DNA of 64,000 nucleotides from Caenibius sp. WL (GCF_019803445.1 NZ_CP081844.1:186001-250000); one strand, 5' to 3'. Numbered from the stretch's first letter, positions 1-8,628 are shown. Numbers and translations: made by a program. The notes: generated by a model not told the origin, from the letters alone.

Positions 1-1126
1 ACATGCCATCGGCATCATCCTGCCCCGGTTCGGGTGCGCAGGCGAGGGCACGCCCCGCTTCGTCCGTATCCCGTATGATCGCGGCCAGACGCCGCTTGTG
101 CCAGGCCAGCCCGTGCCCCTCATGCGCAAAAGCGAACACCGCCTTGAACGGGCGGGACAGACCGCACTCCTCGGTAAAGCCGATGGCGCCGTGCAATTGC
201 ACCGCTTCGCGCGCGACGTGATCGCCGATTTCGGCCACACGCACGAAAGCGCTCGACAGCGCGCGATCCCGGCGGCGCGGCGCGGCGGCGCATTCCGCCT
301 GCGCATAGGCGGCGGCGGCGCGCGCTTCCGTTGCTAGCACGCTCATCCGCGCCACCCGGTGCTGGATGAGCTGAAACCCGCTCAACGGCTGGCCGAACTG
401 TTCGCGCGTGCGGACATGATCGCAGGTCATTCGCACCAGTTCGCCAATGGCGGCAGCAGCCTCCCAGGTCCGCACCATCTGATGGAGCGCCGCAGCGCCA
501 TCCAGCGCCGCAACCGCTTCCGCTCCCTCTGCCAGACAGGAGGTAGGCGGCAGAACCACCCCCGCACACACGAAATCAGCGGCGAGCGAACCATCGACCA
601 CCGACACCGGTTGCACTGACAGGCCCGGCGTATCCGCAGGCATCCACAAAGCCACACGCGTGCCCGCAACATCGATGGCATCGATCAGGAAAGCATCGGC
701 CCAGCCACCGCCCGGAACAAGCGTGAGCTTGCCCGACAGGCGATAGCCCGCCTCCGTCCGCTTCATAGTGAAATCCGGCTGCCACTCCGCCACGACCGGC
801 GCAACGCGCAAGGCACCCGCGGCAATCCCGCGTAACAGTTCGGCACGATCGGACCGGGCCCCCTGTGCGAGCACGGAGGCAGCAAAGGCCACCGTCCCGG
901 CATAAGGCGTCCGCAAGCCCGCTTCGCCGAGGAGACGCGCGGCAAGCGCGATTTCATCGCGACCGCCGCCACTGCCCCCGAGATCTTCGGCAATACCCAA
1001 CCCTGTGACACCGAGATCGGCCAGACAGCGCCATTGCGCCGCTGCATCTCCTGCCGGCAGCGCAGCCAATGCCCGGCGCAGCCCCTCTTCGAACGCGGAT
1101 TGTTCAGGGGTCGGCGCCAGCTTCAT
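1..1126 (-). CDS. Acyl-CoA dehydrogenase, C-terminus cut by window edge
   Basis: FAD-dependent acyl-CoA dehydrogenase family protein that would introduce an alpha,beta double bond into an acyl-CoA thioester. About 375 residues are visible from the ATG at 1126 (start MKLAPTPEQ), and the reading frame runs off the left edge. Visible family marks are the N-terminal helical part (LGIAEDLGGSGGG, about residues 38-50), a middle beta domain, and the C-terminal segment AVQLHGAIGFTEE at about residues 305-320, normally close to FAD and substrate. It lies 85 bp downstream of the aldolase gene on the same strand, so it is probably the last visible gene of a short catabolic operon. The substrate cannot be inferred. 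An upstream in-frame extension exists but lacks a recognisable domain. Confidence 0.85.
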   Translation of the reverse strand, partial: MKLAPTPEQSAFEEGLRRALAALPAGDAAAQWRCLADLGVTGLGIAEDLGGSGGGRDEIALAARLLGEAGLRTPYAGTVAFAASVLAQGARSDRAELLRGIAAGALRVAPVVAEWQPDFTMKRTEAGYRLSGKLTLVPGGGWADAFLIDAIDVAGTRVALWMPADTPGLSVQPVSVVDGSLAADFVCAGVVLPPTSCLAEGAEAVAALDGAAALHQMVRTWEAAAAIGELVRMTCDHVRTREQFGQPLSGFQLIQHRVARMSVLATEARAAAAYAQAECAAAPRRRDRALSSAFVRVAEIGDHVAREAVQLHGAIGFTEECGLSRPFKAVFAFAHEGHGLAWHKRRLAAIIRDTDEAGRALACAPEPGQDDADGM

Positions 1127-1211
1127 ACCCGGGTTCCCACGGAATTCCAGTGCAGGGCACCCACCTGCCGAGTTCCATTCCGGATCATCGATGCCGTGCC
1201 CGCACGCATGT

Positions 1212-2054
1212 TCAATCGAACAGGTCCGGTTCTTCCGCCGTGATCCATTCCCAATAGGGCTGGAAACAGCAATAGGCGGTGCACTCGTCACCGATTTGCG
1301 AGCGGGTGTGCCGCGCCACTTCGGGCAACATCGGCCGGATGGTCCCCGCCGATTGCGCCAGCAATTGGGTCTGGCAGGCGTTTTCCATCGAAAGATAGCG
1401 CCAGATCGCCGCTTCGACCGATTCTCCCACCGTCAACAGCCCGTGGTTCATCAGGATCGCGGCGGGCTTGTCCCCCAACGCGGCAGCGATCCGATCCCCT
1501 TCGGAGGTGTCGTAGACCACCCCGGTAAAATCGTCGAACAGCACGTGGTTTTCGTAGAACGCCGCAGCATCCTGGCTGATCGGTTCGAGCAACGTGCCGA
1601 GGCTGGAAAAGGCCTTGCCGTACAGCGAATGCGAATGCGCCGCTGCGATCACATCGGGCCGGGCCAGATGCAGGCGACTGTGAATGGCGAAAGCCGCGCG
1701 GTTGAGCCATGGCCGCACTTGCCGGGGCGGCTGCACGATATCCCCGCGATGATTGACGAGCATCAGGTCCGACACCCGAATCTTGGTGAAATGCACACCG
1801 AAGGGATTGACCCAGAAATGATCCGGCCATTCGGGATCGCGGGCGGTGATATGCCCCGCCCCGCCCATGTCGAACCGGAAGCGGCCGAATATGCGATAAG
1901 CCGCGGCGAGCCGCTGCTTGCGCGAAAGGCGCTCTTCCTCGATCGTCGGCTGCTGGGGAGTGACGAAACCTTCCTGCTGTTCAGGCAGAATGCTGGCGAC
2001 CTTCGCCGGCACGGGGCCGGTGCGCGATACGGCAGAAACTGTTTCCATGGCCAT
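1212..2054 (-). CDS. Class II aldolase/adducin family protein
   Basis: A 280-residue class II aldolase/epimerase fold protein, a family of zinc-dependent enzymes (fuculose-phosphate aldolase, ribulose-phosphate epimerase and decarboxylase-like members) acting on small hydroxy-carbonyl compounds. Visible metal-binding residues are the His pair in AAHSHSLYG (about residues 137-142) and the later His in LMNHGLL (about 200). The start is placed at the ATG at 2054 (MAMETVSAV) behind a GAGGAG ribosome site. The in-frame ATG at 2048 is better spaced from it and equally possible. It sits 25 bp downstream of the D-2-hydroxyacid dehydrogenase and is probably co-transcribed with it. The family is certain; the exact reaction is not. 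Confidence 0.85.
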   Translation of the reverse strand: MAMETVSAVSRTGPVPAKVASILPEQQEGFVTPQQPTIEEERLSRKQRLAAAYRIFGRFRFDMGGAGHITARDPEWPDHFWVNPFGVHFTKIRVSDLMLVNHRGDIVQPPRQVRPWLNRAAFAIHSRLHLARPDVIAAAHSHSLYGKAFSSLGTLLEPISQDAAAFYENHVLFDDFTGVVYDTSEGDRIAAALGDKPAAILMNHGLLTVGESVEAAIWRYLSMENACQTQLLAQSAGTIRPMLPEVARHTRSQIGDECTAYCCFQPYWEWITAEEPDLFD

Positions 2055-2079
2055 TCTCCTCTTCCCGGCAAGCGGCTCG

Positions 2080-3006
2080 TTAGGGGGCGAGTTTGAAATG
2101 CTCCCGCAAGGCCGCGACAGCCTTCGCCAGAACGGCGGCGAAGGCTTCATGCGTGTTCGCCCCATTGTGCGGGCTGAGCACGACATTGGGCAGTGCCCGC
2201 AAGGCTTCCGGTACGCGCGGTTCATCCGCAAACACGTCCAGCCCCGCCGCACCCAGCCGCCCGTCTGACAGGCAGGCGATAAGGGCTGCTTCATCCACCA
2301 GACTGCCGCGGGCGATGTTCACCAGCACGCCCTGGGGCCCCAGAGCCTCCAGCACCTCGCGATTGATCGCGTGGTGGGTTTCGGCAACGGCCGGGGCCGC
2401 CACTACGAGGCAATCGGCCCGCGCCGCCAGTTCCCGTAAATCGGACACGAATGGATAAGGCAGATCGGCCTGCGATGACCGCGAAGTGTAAAGCACGGGC
2501 ATACCGAAAGCTTCCGCCCGCCGCGCCACCGCGCGCCCGATATTACCCATGCCGAACAGGCCTAGCGTGCGCCCGCTCACCCGCCGGCTGGTGACGTTCA
2601 CCCATTCACCCTGCCGGATATGGGCATCGGCGGACACGATCCCGCGCCCTGCGGCCAGCAACAGGCCGAAAGCGAGTTCGGCGACATCTTCGGTATTGGC
2701 GGCGGGGCAATTGCGCACGACGATGCCCCGCTCCGCCGCCGCAGCGGCGTCGACGACATCGGTCCCCGCCCCTTTGACGACAATGATCTCCAGCGCGGGC
2801 AAACGCGCGATCACTTCGCGGGTGATCGGCATTCCGCCGGTATAGGCCAGCATCCCCCGAATATCGGCAAGAGCAACCCCGGCTGCGTCCATGTCTTCGA
2901 CCGACCAAAGGGGAGCCAGCCGCGCGGCACCATCCAGCGCCGCCTGCGCATCCTCGTGCTGCCACCAACCGGCCGTTGCAATGTCAATCATCAACCCGGT
3001 AGTCAT
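2080..3006 (-). CDS. D-isomer-specific 2-hydroxyacid dehydrogenase
   Basis: A 308-residue NAD(P)-dependent dehydrogenase of the D-2-hydroxyacid (SerA/GhrB-like) family, cytoplasmic, interconverting a 2-oxoacid and its D-2-hydroxyacid. The Rossmann motif GMGNIGRAVARRA lies near residues 150-162. Active-site residues can be recognised in NIARGSLVDE (Arg), FADEP (Glu) and SPHNG (His). The length is normal for the family. It is the first gene of the minus-strand run with the aldolase and acyl-CoA dehydrogenase. The 134-161 bp upstream separate it from the divergent MFS permease and must hold both promoters. Substrate unknown; a small hydroxyacid produced by, or feeding, the neighbouring aldolase is an inference only. 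Confidence 0.88.
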   Translation of the reverse strand: MTTGLMIDIATAGWWQHEDAQAALDGAARLAPLWSVEDMDAAGVALADIRGMLAYTGGMPITREVIARLPALEIIVVKGAGTDVVDAAAAAERGIVVRNCPAANTEDVAELAFGLLLAAGRGIVSADAHIRQGEWVNVTSRRVSGRTLGLFGMGNIGRAVARRAEAFGMPVLYTSRSSQADLPYPFVSDLRELAARADCLVVAAPAVAETHHAINREVLEALGPQGVLVNIARGSLVDEAALIACLSDGRLGAAGLDVFADEPRVPEALRALPNVVLSPHNGANTHEAFAAVLAKAVAALREHFKLAP

Positions 3007-3167
3007 TTATACAAACCTCTCCACCCGATTGTAGATCACAGTTGGCAATGGGAAACAAGCGGAGTCATTCTTGATTTGCGTTATAGGCCTGCTATTCCCG
3101 GCAATGTGCTGCCAAAAGAACAGACGAAGCAGCCACTATCATGATCGGGCGAGAGGGGCACAGCGAC

Positions 3168-4502
3168 ATGAAGACAATGTCAACTGAGATGACCGATCAT
3201 CAACAAAGCAAAGGCGGGCTGCGCGCCTGGTTTGCCGTGGGCGTGCTCAGCGCGCTCTACGCCTGCTCGTTTATCGACCGGCAGATTCTTGCTCTGATGG
3301 TTGAACCCATCAAGCGCGATCTGCAATTGAGCGATACGCAGATGAGCATCCTGATCGGACCTGCCTTCGCATTCTTTTTCGCCATACTGGGCCTGCCCAT
3401 GGGCGCGATTGCAGATCGCTTTTCACGCAAGGCGCTGATTTCCATCGGTGTCGCCGCGTGGTCGCTGTTCACCGCCAGTTGCGGCCTTGCCGGCAATTTC
3501 GCCCAGTTGCTGCTCGCCCGGATGGGGGTCGGCGTGGGCGAGGCCACGCTGGGCCCCGGCGCCTATTCGATGATCACCGATTACTTCCGCCCCCACCAGC
3601 TCGCACGGGCCATGTCCGTCTTCGGCATCGGGGTGGTGGTCGGCTCCGGCCTGGCTTCGTTGATCGGCGGCTATGTGATCGAAGCCTCGATGACCACCCA
3701 GGCCACCCATCTGCCGCTGATCGGCGATGTCCGGCCATGGCAGATGGTCTTCATCGTCGTCGGCCTGCCCGGCCTGCTGCTGTCGTTGCTGATGCTGCTG
3801 GTGCGCGAACCGGCGCGGCGCAAGCCCCTAGCGGCAGCGCAAACGGGCAACGTAAACGGGCTCGGCCGCCAGCTTCGCCGCCAGTTTCGCGCCTATGCCG
3901 CGATCATGGGCGGATTCGGCCTGCTGTCGCTGTTCGGCTTCGGCGCGGGTTCGTGGCTACCGACCTATCTCATCCGCGTCCATCATATGCCGATCCACAT
4001 CATCGGCCTGATCATCGGGCTCTCCACTATCATCTTCGGCACGATCGGCACGCTGACCGCGGGCACACTCAACGATCGCCTGGTCAAACGCGGCCGGCCC
4101 GATGCCCCTTTCATCGTCGGCCCGGCCATCGCCGTGTGCTTCCTGATCGCCGGCCTCATCATGGGGCTGGCCCCCACACGCGGGATCGCGCTGGCCGGCG
4201 TGCTGCTGTTCAGCGTGTTCGGCGCGACGTGGAGCGGGGTCACCGCCGCTGCCCTGCAACTCATGACTCCGCCGGATCTGCGCGGGCGGGTGTCGGCGGT
4301 GTACATGATCGTCAACAACGCAGTGGGGCTCGGGCTCGGGCCATTGCTCGTGGCGCTCGCGACCGACCACATCTTTGCCGATACGCTCGCGGTCGGCCAC
4401 GCGATCGCCCTGACCGGGGCCATCGCCATTCCGCTGGGGATCGCCCTGATCCGTTCGGGCCGCACGCATTATCTGCGCGCGGTGGCGGAACAGGCGGAAT
4501 AG
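3168..4502 (+). CDS. MFS permease (spinster-like subgroup)
   Basis: Twelve-helix major facilitator superfamily permease of about 444 residues in the inner membrane. The helix 1-2 region (FIDRQILALMVEPIKRDL), the loop motif LPMGAIADRFSRK and GVGVGEATLGPGAYSMITDYF are typical of the spinster-like MFS proteins common in sphingomonad catabolic clusters. The ATG at 3168 (MKTMSTEM) follows GAGAGG at 3151-3156. An upstream in-frame ATG at 3141 lacks a ribosome site. The gene is divergent from the 2-hydroxyacid dehydrogenase and convergent with the next SDR (stops 1 bp apart). Import or export of an organic acid is the usual guess, but the substrate cannot be read from sequence. Confidence 0.88.
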   Translation: MKTMSTEMTDHQQSKGGLRAWFAVGVLSALYACSFIDRQILALMVEPIKRDLQLSDTQMSILIGPAFAFFFAILGLPMGAIADRFSRKALISIGVAAWSLFTASCGLAGNFAQLLLARMGVGVGEATLGPGAYSMITDYFRPHQLARAMSVFGIGVVVGSGLASLIGGYVIEASMTTQATHLPLIGDVRPWQMVFIVVGLPGLLLSLLMLLVREPARRKPLAAAQTGNVNGLGRQLRRQFRAYAAIMGGFGLLSLFGFGAGSWLPTYLIRVHHMPIHIIGLIIGLSTIIFGTIGTLTAGTLNDRLVKRGRPDAPFIVGPAIAVCFLIAGLIMGLAPTRGIALAGVLLFSVFGATWSGVTAAALQLMTPPDLRGRVSAVYMIVNNAVGLGLGPLLVALATDHIFADTLAVGHAIALTGAIAIPLGIALIRSGRTHYLRAVAEQAE

Positions 4503-4503
4503 A

Positions 4504-5367
4504 TCAGGCTGCGGCAATCTCCGCATCGCCTGCCAGCGTGCGGATGGGGACACCCAAGCGTTCCAGCAGGGGCAAGCTGCAGATGATTTCGCCCGACAGT
4601 GCATCGGCCGGGCGCCAGCACAATTGCAGCGCGGCTTCGGCCATCGCTTCGACCGGTTCGATATGGTCGCGTTCGTCCCAGTTGCCGACGGCGAGAGCGC
4701 CTTCGCTGGCCACCGCGCCCACCGGGGCCAGCGCATTGACCGCGATTCCGCTGCCCGCCAGTTCGATGGCCCAGCCCGCCGTCAACCGGTTCATCGCCGC
4801 CTTGGACGTGCCGTACACGGTGACACCCCCTTCGCGGTTGTATTGGGTGAAGCGGTCCGCCCGGTCATAAGGCGCAGGGCCCGGAAGGCCGGACGACATG
4901 CTGCCGATGTTGAGAATCCAGCCCTGCCCCCGTTCGCGCATATGCGGCAACGCCTGCTGCGACAGTTCGTGTGGGGCCATCACGTTCATCTGAAAGGCCA
5001 GATGCATATGGCGCGGGCTCGCCTCCCAGATGGGCATGAACCGCGCCCAGGCCGCGTTGTTGACCAGAATATCGAGACGGCCGAACTGCGCGATCGTTTC
5101 AGGGACGATCCGCGCACGGCTTTCGGGATCGGCCAGATCGGCCTGGATCATGTGGCATTGCCCGCCCGCTGCGCGGATCAGTTCCGCCGTTTCCCGCAGC
5201 GATCCCGCCAGCTTGCCGCCCGGTTCGGCGGTGCGGGCAACAATCGCCACCGCCGCGCCTTCCGCCGCAAACCGCCGCGCGATCGCCGCCCCGATACCTC
5301 GGCTGGCTCCGGTGATCATCGCCACTTTGCCCGCCAGCACTTTTGCCGGATTTGCCGCCATACCCAT
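4504..5367 (-). CDS. Short-chain dehydrogenase/reductase
   Basis: Classical SDR of 287 residues. The NAD(P)-binding TGASRGIG motif is near residues 19-26, NNA near 107, and the catalytic YGTSK Tyr/Lys pair near 187-191. A Ser in the GSMSSG stretch fits the catalytic triad. An insert between strand 5 and the catalytic Tyr (LPGPAPYDRADRFTQYN) makes it slightly longer than a typical 250-residue SDR. Its 5' flank carries a 12-bp inverted repeat AGACTtgAGTCT about 40 bp from the start (5407-5418). Transcribed alone, convergent with the MFS gene. Cofactor and substrate are unresolved. Confidence 0.85.
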   Translation of the reverse strand: MGMAANPAKVLAGKVAMITGASRGIGAAIARRFAAEGAAVAIVARTAEPGGKLAGSLRETAELIRAAGGQCHMIQADLADPESRARIVPETIAQFGRLDILVNNAAWARFMPIWEASPRHMHLAFQMNVMAPHELSQQALPHMRERGQGWILNIGSMSSGLPGPAPYDRADRFTQYNREGGVTVYGTSKAAMNRLTAGWAIELAGSGIAVNALAPVGAVASEGALAVGNWDERDHIEPVEAMAEAALQLCWRPADALSGEIICSLPLLERLGVPIRTLAGDAEIAAA

Positions 5368-5406
5368 CGCTCTCCGCCTCTCGTTATATGTGATTCGAAA
5401 ATTCTA

Positions 5407-5418
5407 AGACTTGAGTCT
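5407..5418. promoter_or_regulatory. Palindrome AGACT-N2-AGTCT, candidate operator
   Basis: Perfect inverted repeat of 5-bp arms with a 2-bp centre, about 40 bp upstream of the SDR start at 5367. The core GACT-N2-AGTC recurs at 52452-52465 upstream of another SDR. Short two-fold symmetric sites of this shape are typical of TetR-family operators. The assignment is inference. Confidence 0.35.
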
Positions 5419-5638
5419 AAAAATATGCGCTGGAAATGCAACAGGCCGCCAAGCTGGGCAGCGAACAGGTGCCCGGCTCTATCCTGCACCCCAAAATACC
5501 TACTATATGAATGGGATTAAAAAAGCGAAAATGCGTGAAATGTTCACCACGGCAGGGAACCATCCGTAAGACAGAGGCGATATACGGCGAAACGAGGGAA
5601 ATATGCTCTGGCTTGCAGGGGCCAAAGGTAAACTTTGC

Positions 5639-5665
5639 TTGACCACTATATTCCCACTTTATAGA
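5639..5665 (+). promoter_or_regulatory. Candidate sigma70 promoter for the TBDR-ats operon
   Basis: TTGACC at 5639-5644 and TATAGA at 5660-5665 with a 15-nt spacer, in one of the few AT-rich stretches here. Transcription from about 5672 would give a leader of about 490 nt before the receptor start. The spacer is short, so the assignment is tentative. Confidence 0.35.
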
Positions 5666-5675
5666 TAGGGTTTTG

Positions 5676-5702
5676 TCAGCAGGGCGTGATTCCACCCGCT
5701 GA
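5676..5702 (+). other. Leader hairpin 1
   Basis: Stem TCAGC-(a)-GGG pairing with CCC-GCTGA, eight pairs with one bulged A and a 10-nt loop, directly after the candidate transcription start. No T-run follows, so it is not an obvious terminator. It may be part of a folded leader RNA. Confidence 0.35.
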
Positions 5703-5774
5703 TGGCAAACACCGGGATCCGCGGCTTTTGATCGGGATGCAGCTTGCTCCGCGTTACCAACCGCTAAAGCGCGC

Positions 5775-5801
5775 GATGCTGAGGCGACACCGCCAAGCAT
5801 C
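5775..5801 (+). other. Leader hairpin 2
   Basis: Stem GATGCT/AGCATC continuing through a small asymmetric internal loop into GGCG/CGCC with an ACAC loop. It lies 29 nt upstream of the mini-ORF start. No U-tract follows. Confidence 0.35.
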
Positions 5802-5808
5802 GTGTTCC

Positions 5809-5823
5809 CCTCAACCGATGAGG
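5809..5823 (+). promoter_or_regulatory. Hairpin masking the mini-ORF ribosome site
   Basis: CCTCA (5809-5813) can pair with TGAGG (5819-5823), which overlaps the GAGGTGA ribosome-binding site (5820-5826) of the nine-codon ORF at 5831. A five-pair stem is weak, so occlusion of translation is only a possibility. Confidence 0.25.
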
Positions 5824-5830
5824 TGATACG

Positions 5831-5860
5831 ATGCGCATGACCATGACAGAACAGGGCTGA
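5831..5860 (+). CDS. Candidate Met-rich leader peptide (9 aa)
   Basis: ATG to TGA encodes MRMTMTEQG, three of nine residues being Met, with a near-ideal GAGGTGA ribosome site four nucleotides upstream. It lies in the leader of an operon for sulfur-ester uptake, where a methionine-sensing leader peptide would make regulatory sense. A hairpin (GCTGCC/GGCAGC, 5879-5895) begins 19 nt after its stop. An ORF this short can occur by chance, and only homologue comparison or ribosome profiling would settle it. Confidence 0.25.
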   Translation: MRMTMTEQG

Positions 5861-6163
5861 GCGAAGCCTGACGGGGCCGCTGCCAGACCGGCAGCCGCAT
5901 CCGCCATGCCTTCCCTGCGGAGCCGTACCGACGGACCGCGCCTGCCCGCTTTCAACACACACCACCGGCGGCCGGGGCGGTTCGCCTGCCGGAGCCTGCT
6001 TCACGGCGCATATCCGCGCGCCGCATCCCCCGTGTCGGCCTCGTGTTCGATGGCTGCCGGGCATGCGGCGCCGCGTCCTGAACAGGTTCCGGCAGGCCCC
6101 GAACGCCCGCCCCACGCCGCCACGCTTTCTCCTCCACAAGAGGTTCAGGGTTCCAACAATATC

Positions 6164-8602
6164 ATGAAAAATAACACTATTTATCCCATTTCGGCTCCCC
6201 GCGCGAAACTGCGACGCTGGCCCTTGCTGACCGGCGCGGCCATGCTGCTGGGCATCCCGGCTGCTGCCCATGCAGCCGCTACCAACAGCGCGGAGGCCAC
6301 GCAAATCGCCGACACCGCCGAGAACACCGCCTCCGATGCATGGAGCGCCGATGCCATCATCGTCACCGCTTCGCGCCGCCGCGAGGAAAACGTTCAGGAT
6401 GTGCCGATCGCGATCACCACGCTGAGCGCGGACGCGATTGAGCGACGCGGCGATTATACGCTGCAACAGGTTCAGCAGCAGGTTCCCTCGCTACAGGTGT
6501 TCAGCTTCAACCCGCGCAACACCAACATCAACATTCGCGGTCTCGGCTCCAATGTCGCGCTGACCAACGACGGACTGGAGAACGGCGTCGGTATCTATAT
6601 CGACAACGTCTATTTCGGGCGCGTCGGCCAATCGCAGTTCGATCTCGTCGATCTCAGCCAGATCGAAATCCTGCGCGGCCCGCAGGGCACGCTGTTCGGC
6701 AAGAACACCACCGCCGGGGCGGTCAACATCACGTCGCGCCTGCCCAGCTTCGAACCCGAATTTTCCGGCGAGGCAACGATCGGCGACTATGGCTATCATC
6801 AGGTGCGCGGCTCGATCTCGGCGCCGCTGATCGCTGACAAGCTGGCTTTCCGCCTCAGCGTGGCCGACACCCACCGCGACGGGTTCCTCTACAACAAGGC
6901 GCAGGACGCCAAGGCCCAGGACTATGACAACTTCACCGTTCGCGGGCAGTTGCTGGCCAAGCCGACCGACCGCCTGACTCTCCGCCTGATCGGCGATTTC
7001 TCCCGCCAGAAGCAGAACCATGTGCTGAACGTGCTGGCCGGGACATTCGACAGGTACGACGACGGCACGCCGATCCCGGAAAGCTTCGCCATCCGCACCG
7101 CGCGGGCTGGATATACGCCCGCGTCACGCGATCCCTTTGCCCGCATCGGCGATGCCGACAGCCATTACCAATCGAACATGAAAGGCTATGGCCTTTCGGG
7201 CGAAATCAACTGGGATCTGGGCAAAGTCGCGCTGACCTCCATCACCGCCTATCGCTGGTGGGACTGGGACCCGGCGAACGATGGCGACAGCACGGCGCTG
7301 CCGGTCATCACCAAAGCGCAGCAGGTCAACCGCCAGCGCCAGTTCAGCCAGGAAATCCGCCTCGCTTCCAACGGCAAGAACACCATCGACTGGGTCGTGG
7401 GCGGTTACTACTTCTGGCAGATCATCCGAGGCTACGGCGCCACCGCCTATGGCGCGGCGGCACCCAACTGGTTCCTGCCGACAACCCCGGCCGCCATCGC
7501 CAATGCCGCGCTGAACGGGTTCGAGGCGCAGTCCACGTCCACCCCCGAAACGAAAAGCTATGCCGCGTTCGGGCAGGCGAGCTGGAACATCTCCCCCCGG
7601 CTGAGCCTGACGGCGGGCCTGCGCTTCACGCATGAGAAGAAGCAAGGCGCCTACACCCAGTATCATGCCGGGGGTGTGGACCTGGCCACGCTGCCGCCCG
7701 ATCTTGCCGCGGCGGCGGCGGCGATCCGCGCGGGCTATGCCCCGGTAACCAGCTTCTCCACCCGGTTCAGCGACAACAGCCTCTCGGGTCTTGTCTCGCT
7801 CGGCTACAAGATCACGCCCGATGTGCTGCTCTACGCGACCTATTCGCGCGGCAACAAATCGGGCGGGCTGAATCTGGCGCAATTGCCCGCCGGGGTCAGC
7901 CCCACTGTCGCCCCGGAACGGGTGGACAGCTATGAAATCGGCCTCAAAAGCCAGTTGTTCGACCGGCAGGTGACGTTCAATCTGGCGGGCTACTGGACCG
8001 AAATTACGGACTACCAGACCGCGATCACCGAACAGCTGCCCAACACGGTCCGCTTCATCCAGTATATCGCCAATATCCCCAAAGTGCGTTCGCGTGGGGT
8101 GGATGCGGACCTGACCTGGGCGCCCACGCGACTGATCAACTTCACCGCTTCGGCATCCTACACCGATGCGAAATACCTTTCCTACACCAACGCCCCGCAA
8201 GCGCCGGAGCGGTTGAACCAAAGCGCGGTACAGGATCTTTCGGGTGAGCAACTGCCCGGTGTGCCGAAGTTCACTTATGCGCTGGGGGCCGACCTCGCCC
8301 AGCCGCTGGGCGAATGGCAGGGCCGCTCGATCGAGTTGTACGGCCATGCCGATTACTCGCACCGTTCGTCCTTCAACACCTCATCCAGCAATTCGCGCTA
8401 CGCCGATGTGCCCGGCTACGGGCTGGTCAACGCGCGGATCGGCATTCGTGACGCCGACGCCCGCTGGGATGTGTCCGTTTGGGTCAAGAACCTGACGAAC
8501 AAGGATTATTTCCAGACGCTCAGCCCCACCGCGCAAGGTTCGATCACCGCGCTGATCGGCGAACCGCGCACCATCGGCGCAACCCTGCGCACCCGGCTTT
8601 GA
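6164..8602 (+). CDS. TonB-dependent receptor of the sulfate-ester operon
   Basis: Outer-membrane TonB-dependent receptor of 812 residues that would import a large or scarce substrate, here probably an organosulfate. An N-terminal signal sequence (basic start, hydrophobic GAAMLLGIPAAAHA) supports the ATG at 6164, although the frame is open upstream to 5906. The plug domain begins after IIVTASRRREENVQDVPIAI and contains LRGPQGTLFGKNTTAGAVNI. The beta-barrel fills the rest and ends LRTRL. There is no N-terminal signalling domain, so no transducer-type sigma control. It precedes the AtsK-like dioxygenase by 26 bp. The cargo is inferred from the operon. Confidence 0.9.
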   Translation: MKNNTIYPISAPRAKLRRWPLLTGAAMLLGIPAAAHAAATNSAEATQIADTAENTASDAWSADAIIVTASRRREENVQDVPIAITTLSADAIERRGDYTLQQVQQQVPSLQVFSFNPRNTNINIRGLGSNVALTNDGLENGVGIYIDNVYFGRVGQSQFDLVDLSQIEILRGPQGTLFGKNTTAGAVNITSRLPSFEPEFSGEATIGDYGYHQVRGSISAPLIADKLAFRLSVADTHRDGFLYNKAQDAKAQDYDNFTVRGQLLAKPTDRLTLRLIGDFSRQKQNHVLNVLAGTFDRYDDGTPIPESFAIRTARAGYTPASRDPFARIGDADSHYQSNMKGYGLSGEINWDLGKVALTSITAYRWWDWDPANDGDSTALPVITKAQQVNRQRQFSQEIRLASNGKNTIDWVVGGYYFWQIIRGYGATAYGAAAPNWFLPTTPAAIANAALNGFEAQSTSTPETKSYAAFGQASWNISPRLSLTAGLRFTHEKKQGAYTQYHAGGVDLATLPPDLAAAAAAIRAGYAPVTSFSTRFSDNSLSGLVSLGYKITPDVLLYATYSRGNKSGGLNLAQLPAGVSPTVAPERVDSYEIGLKSQLFDRQVTFNLAGYWTEITDYQTAITEQLPNTVRFIQYIANIPKVRSRGVDADLTWAPTRLINFTASASYTDAKYLSYTNAPQAPERLNQSAVQDLSGEQLPGVPKFTYALGADLAQPLGEWQGRSIELYGHADYSHRSSFNTSSSNSRYADVPGYGLVNARIGIRDADARWDVSVWVKNLTNKDYFQTLSPTAQGSITALIGEPRTIGATLRTRL

Positions 8603-8628
8603 CCTATCCCACTGAAAGGAGAACTGCC

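Larger units (their letters stand above)
5368..6163. other. 796-bp intergenic region / leader of the sulfur operon
   Basis: Long region without a convincing gene between the SDR and the first TBDR. The left part (5400-5670) is locally AT-richer than its surroundings and contains the SDR operator candidate and a candidate sigma70 promoter for the receptor operon. The right part (5670-6163) is GC-rich and holds several hairpins and a nine-codon ORF, each listed separately. An antisense frame stays open across it but has no recognisable protein features. Confidence 0.6.

Noticed and set aside
1127-1201. A 23-codon frame between the aldolase and acyl-CoA dehydrogenase genes with an ATGA overlap
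   Set aside because: No ribosome site and no protein-like composition; the overlap is probably chance.
1005-2096. Plus-strand frame of 363 codons opposite the aldolase gene
   Set aside because: Antisense to a gene with clear metal-site motifs; the translated product is Arg/Pro/Gly-rich and unlike any family.
5720-5775. Possible SAM-II riboswitch in the sulfur-operon leader
   Set aside because: CGCGG/CCGCG could form P1, and GTTACCAACCGCTAAAG loosely recalls the conserved GTTAAA...GCTAAA part. However, the loop 1 GATTT segment and the second pseudoknot stem are not convincing, and it lies about 400 nt before the gene. An Infernal search with RF00521 would decide.
5879-5895. Hairpin after the mini-ORF as an attenuator terminator
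   Set aside because: Only a six-pair stem (GCTGCC/GGCAGC) with no T-run after it; not enough to call a terminator.
5417-6466. Minus-strand frame of 349 codons across the TBDR leader and signal-peptide region
   Set aside because: Low-complexity Arg/Gly/Ala translation without a recognisable domain, overlapping the receptor start; better explained as non-coding leader plus antisense shadow.
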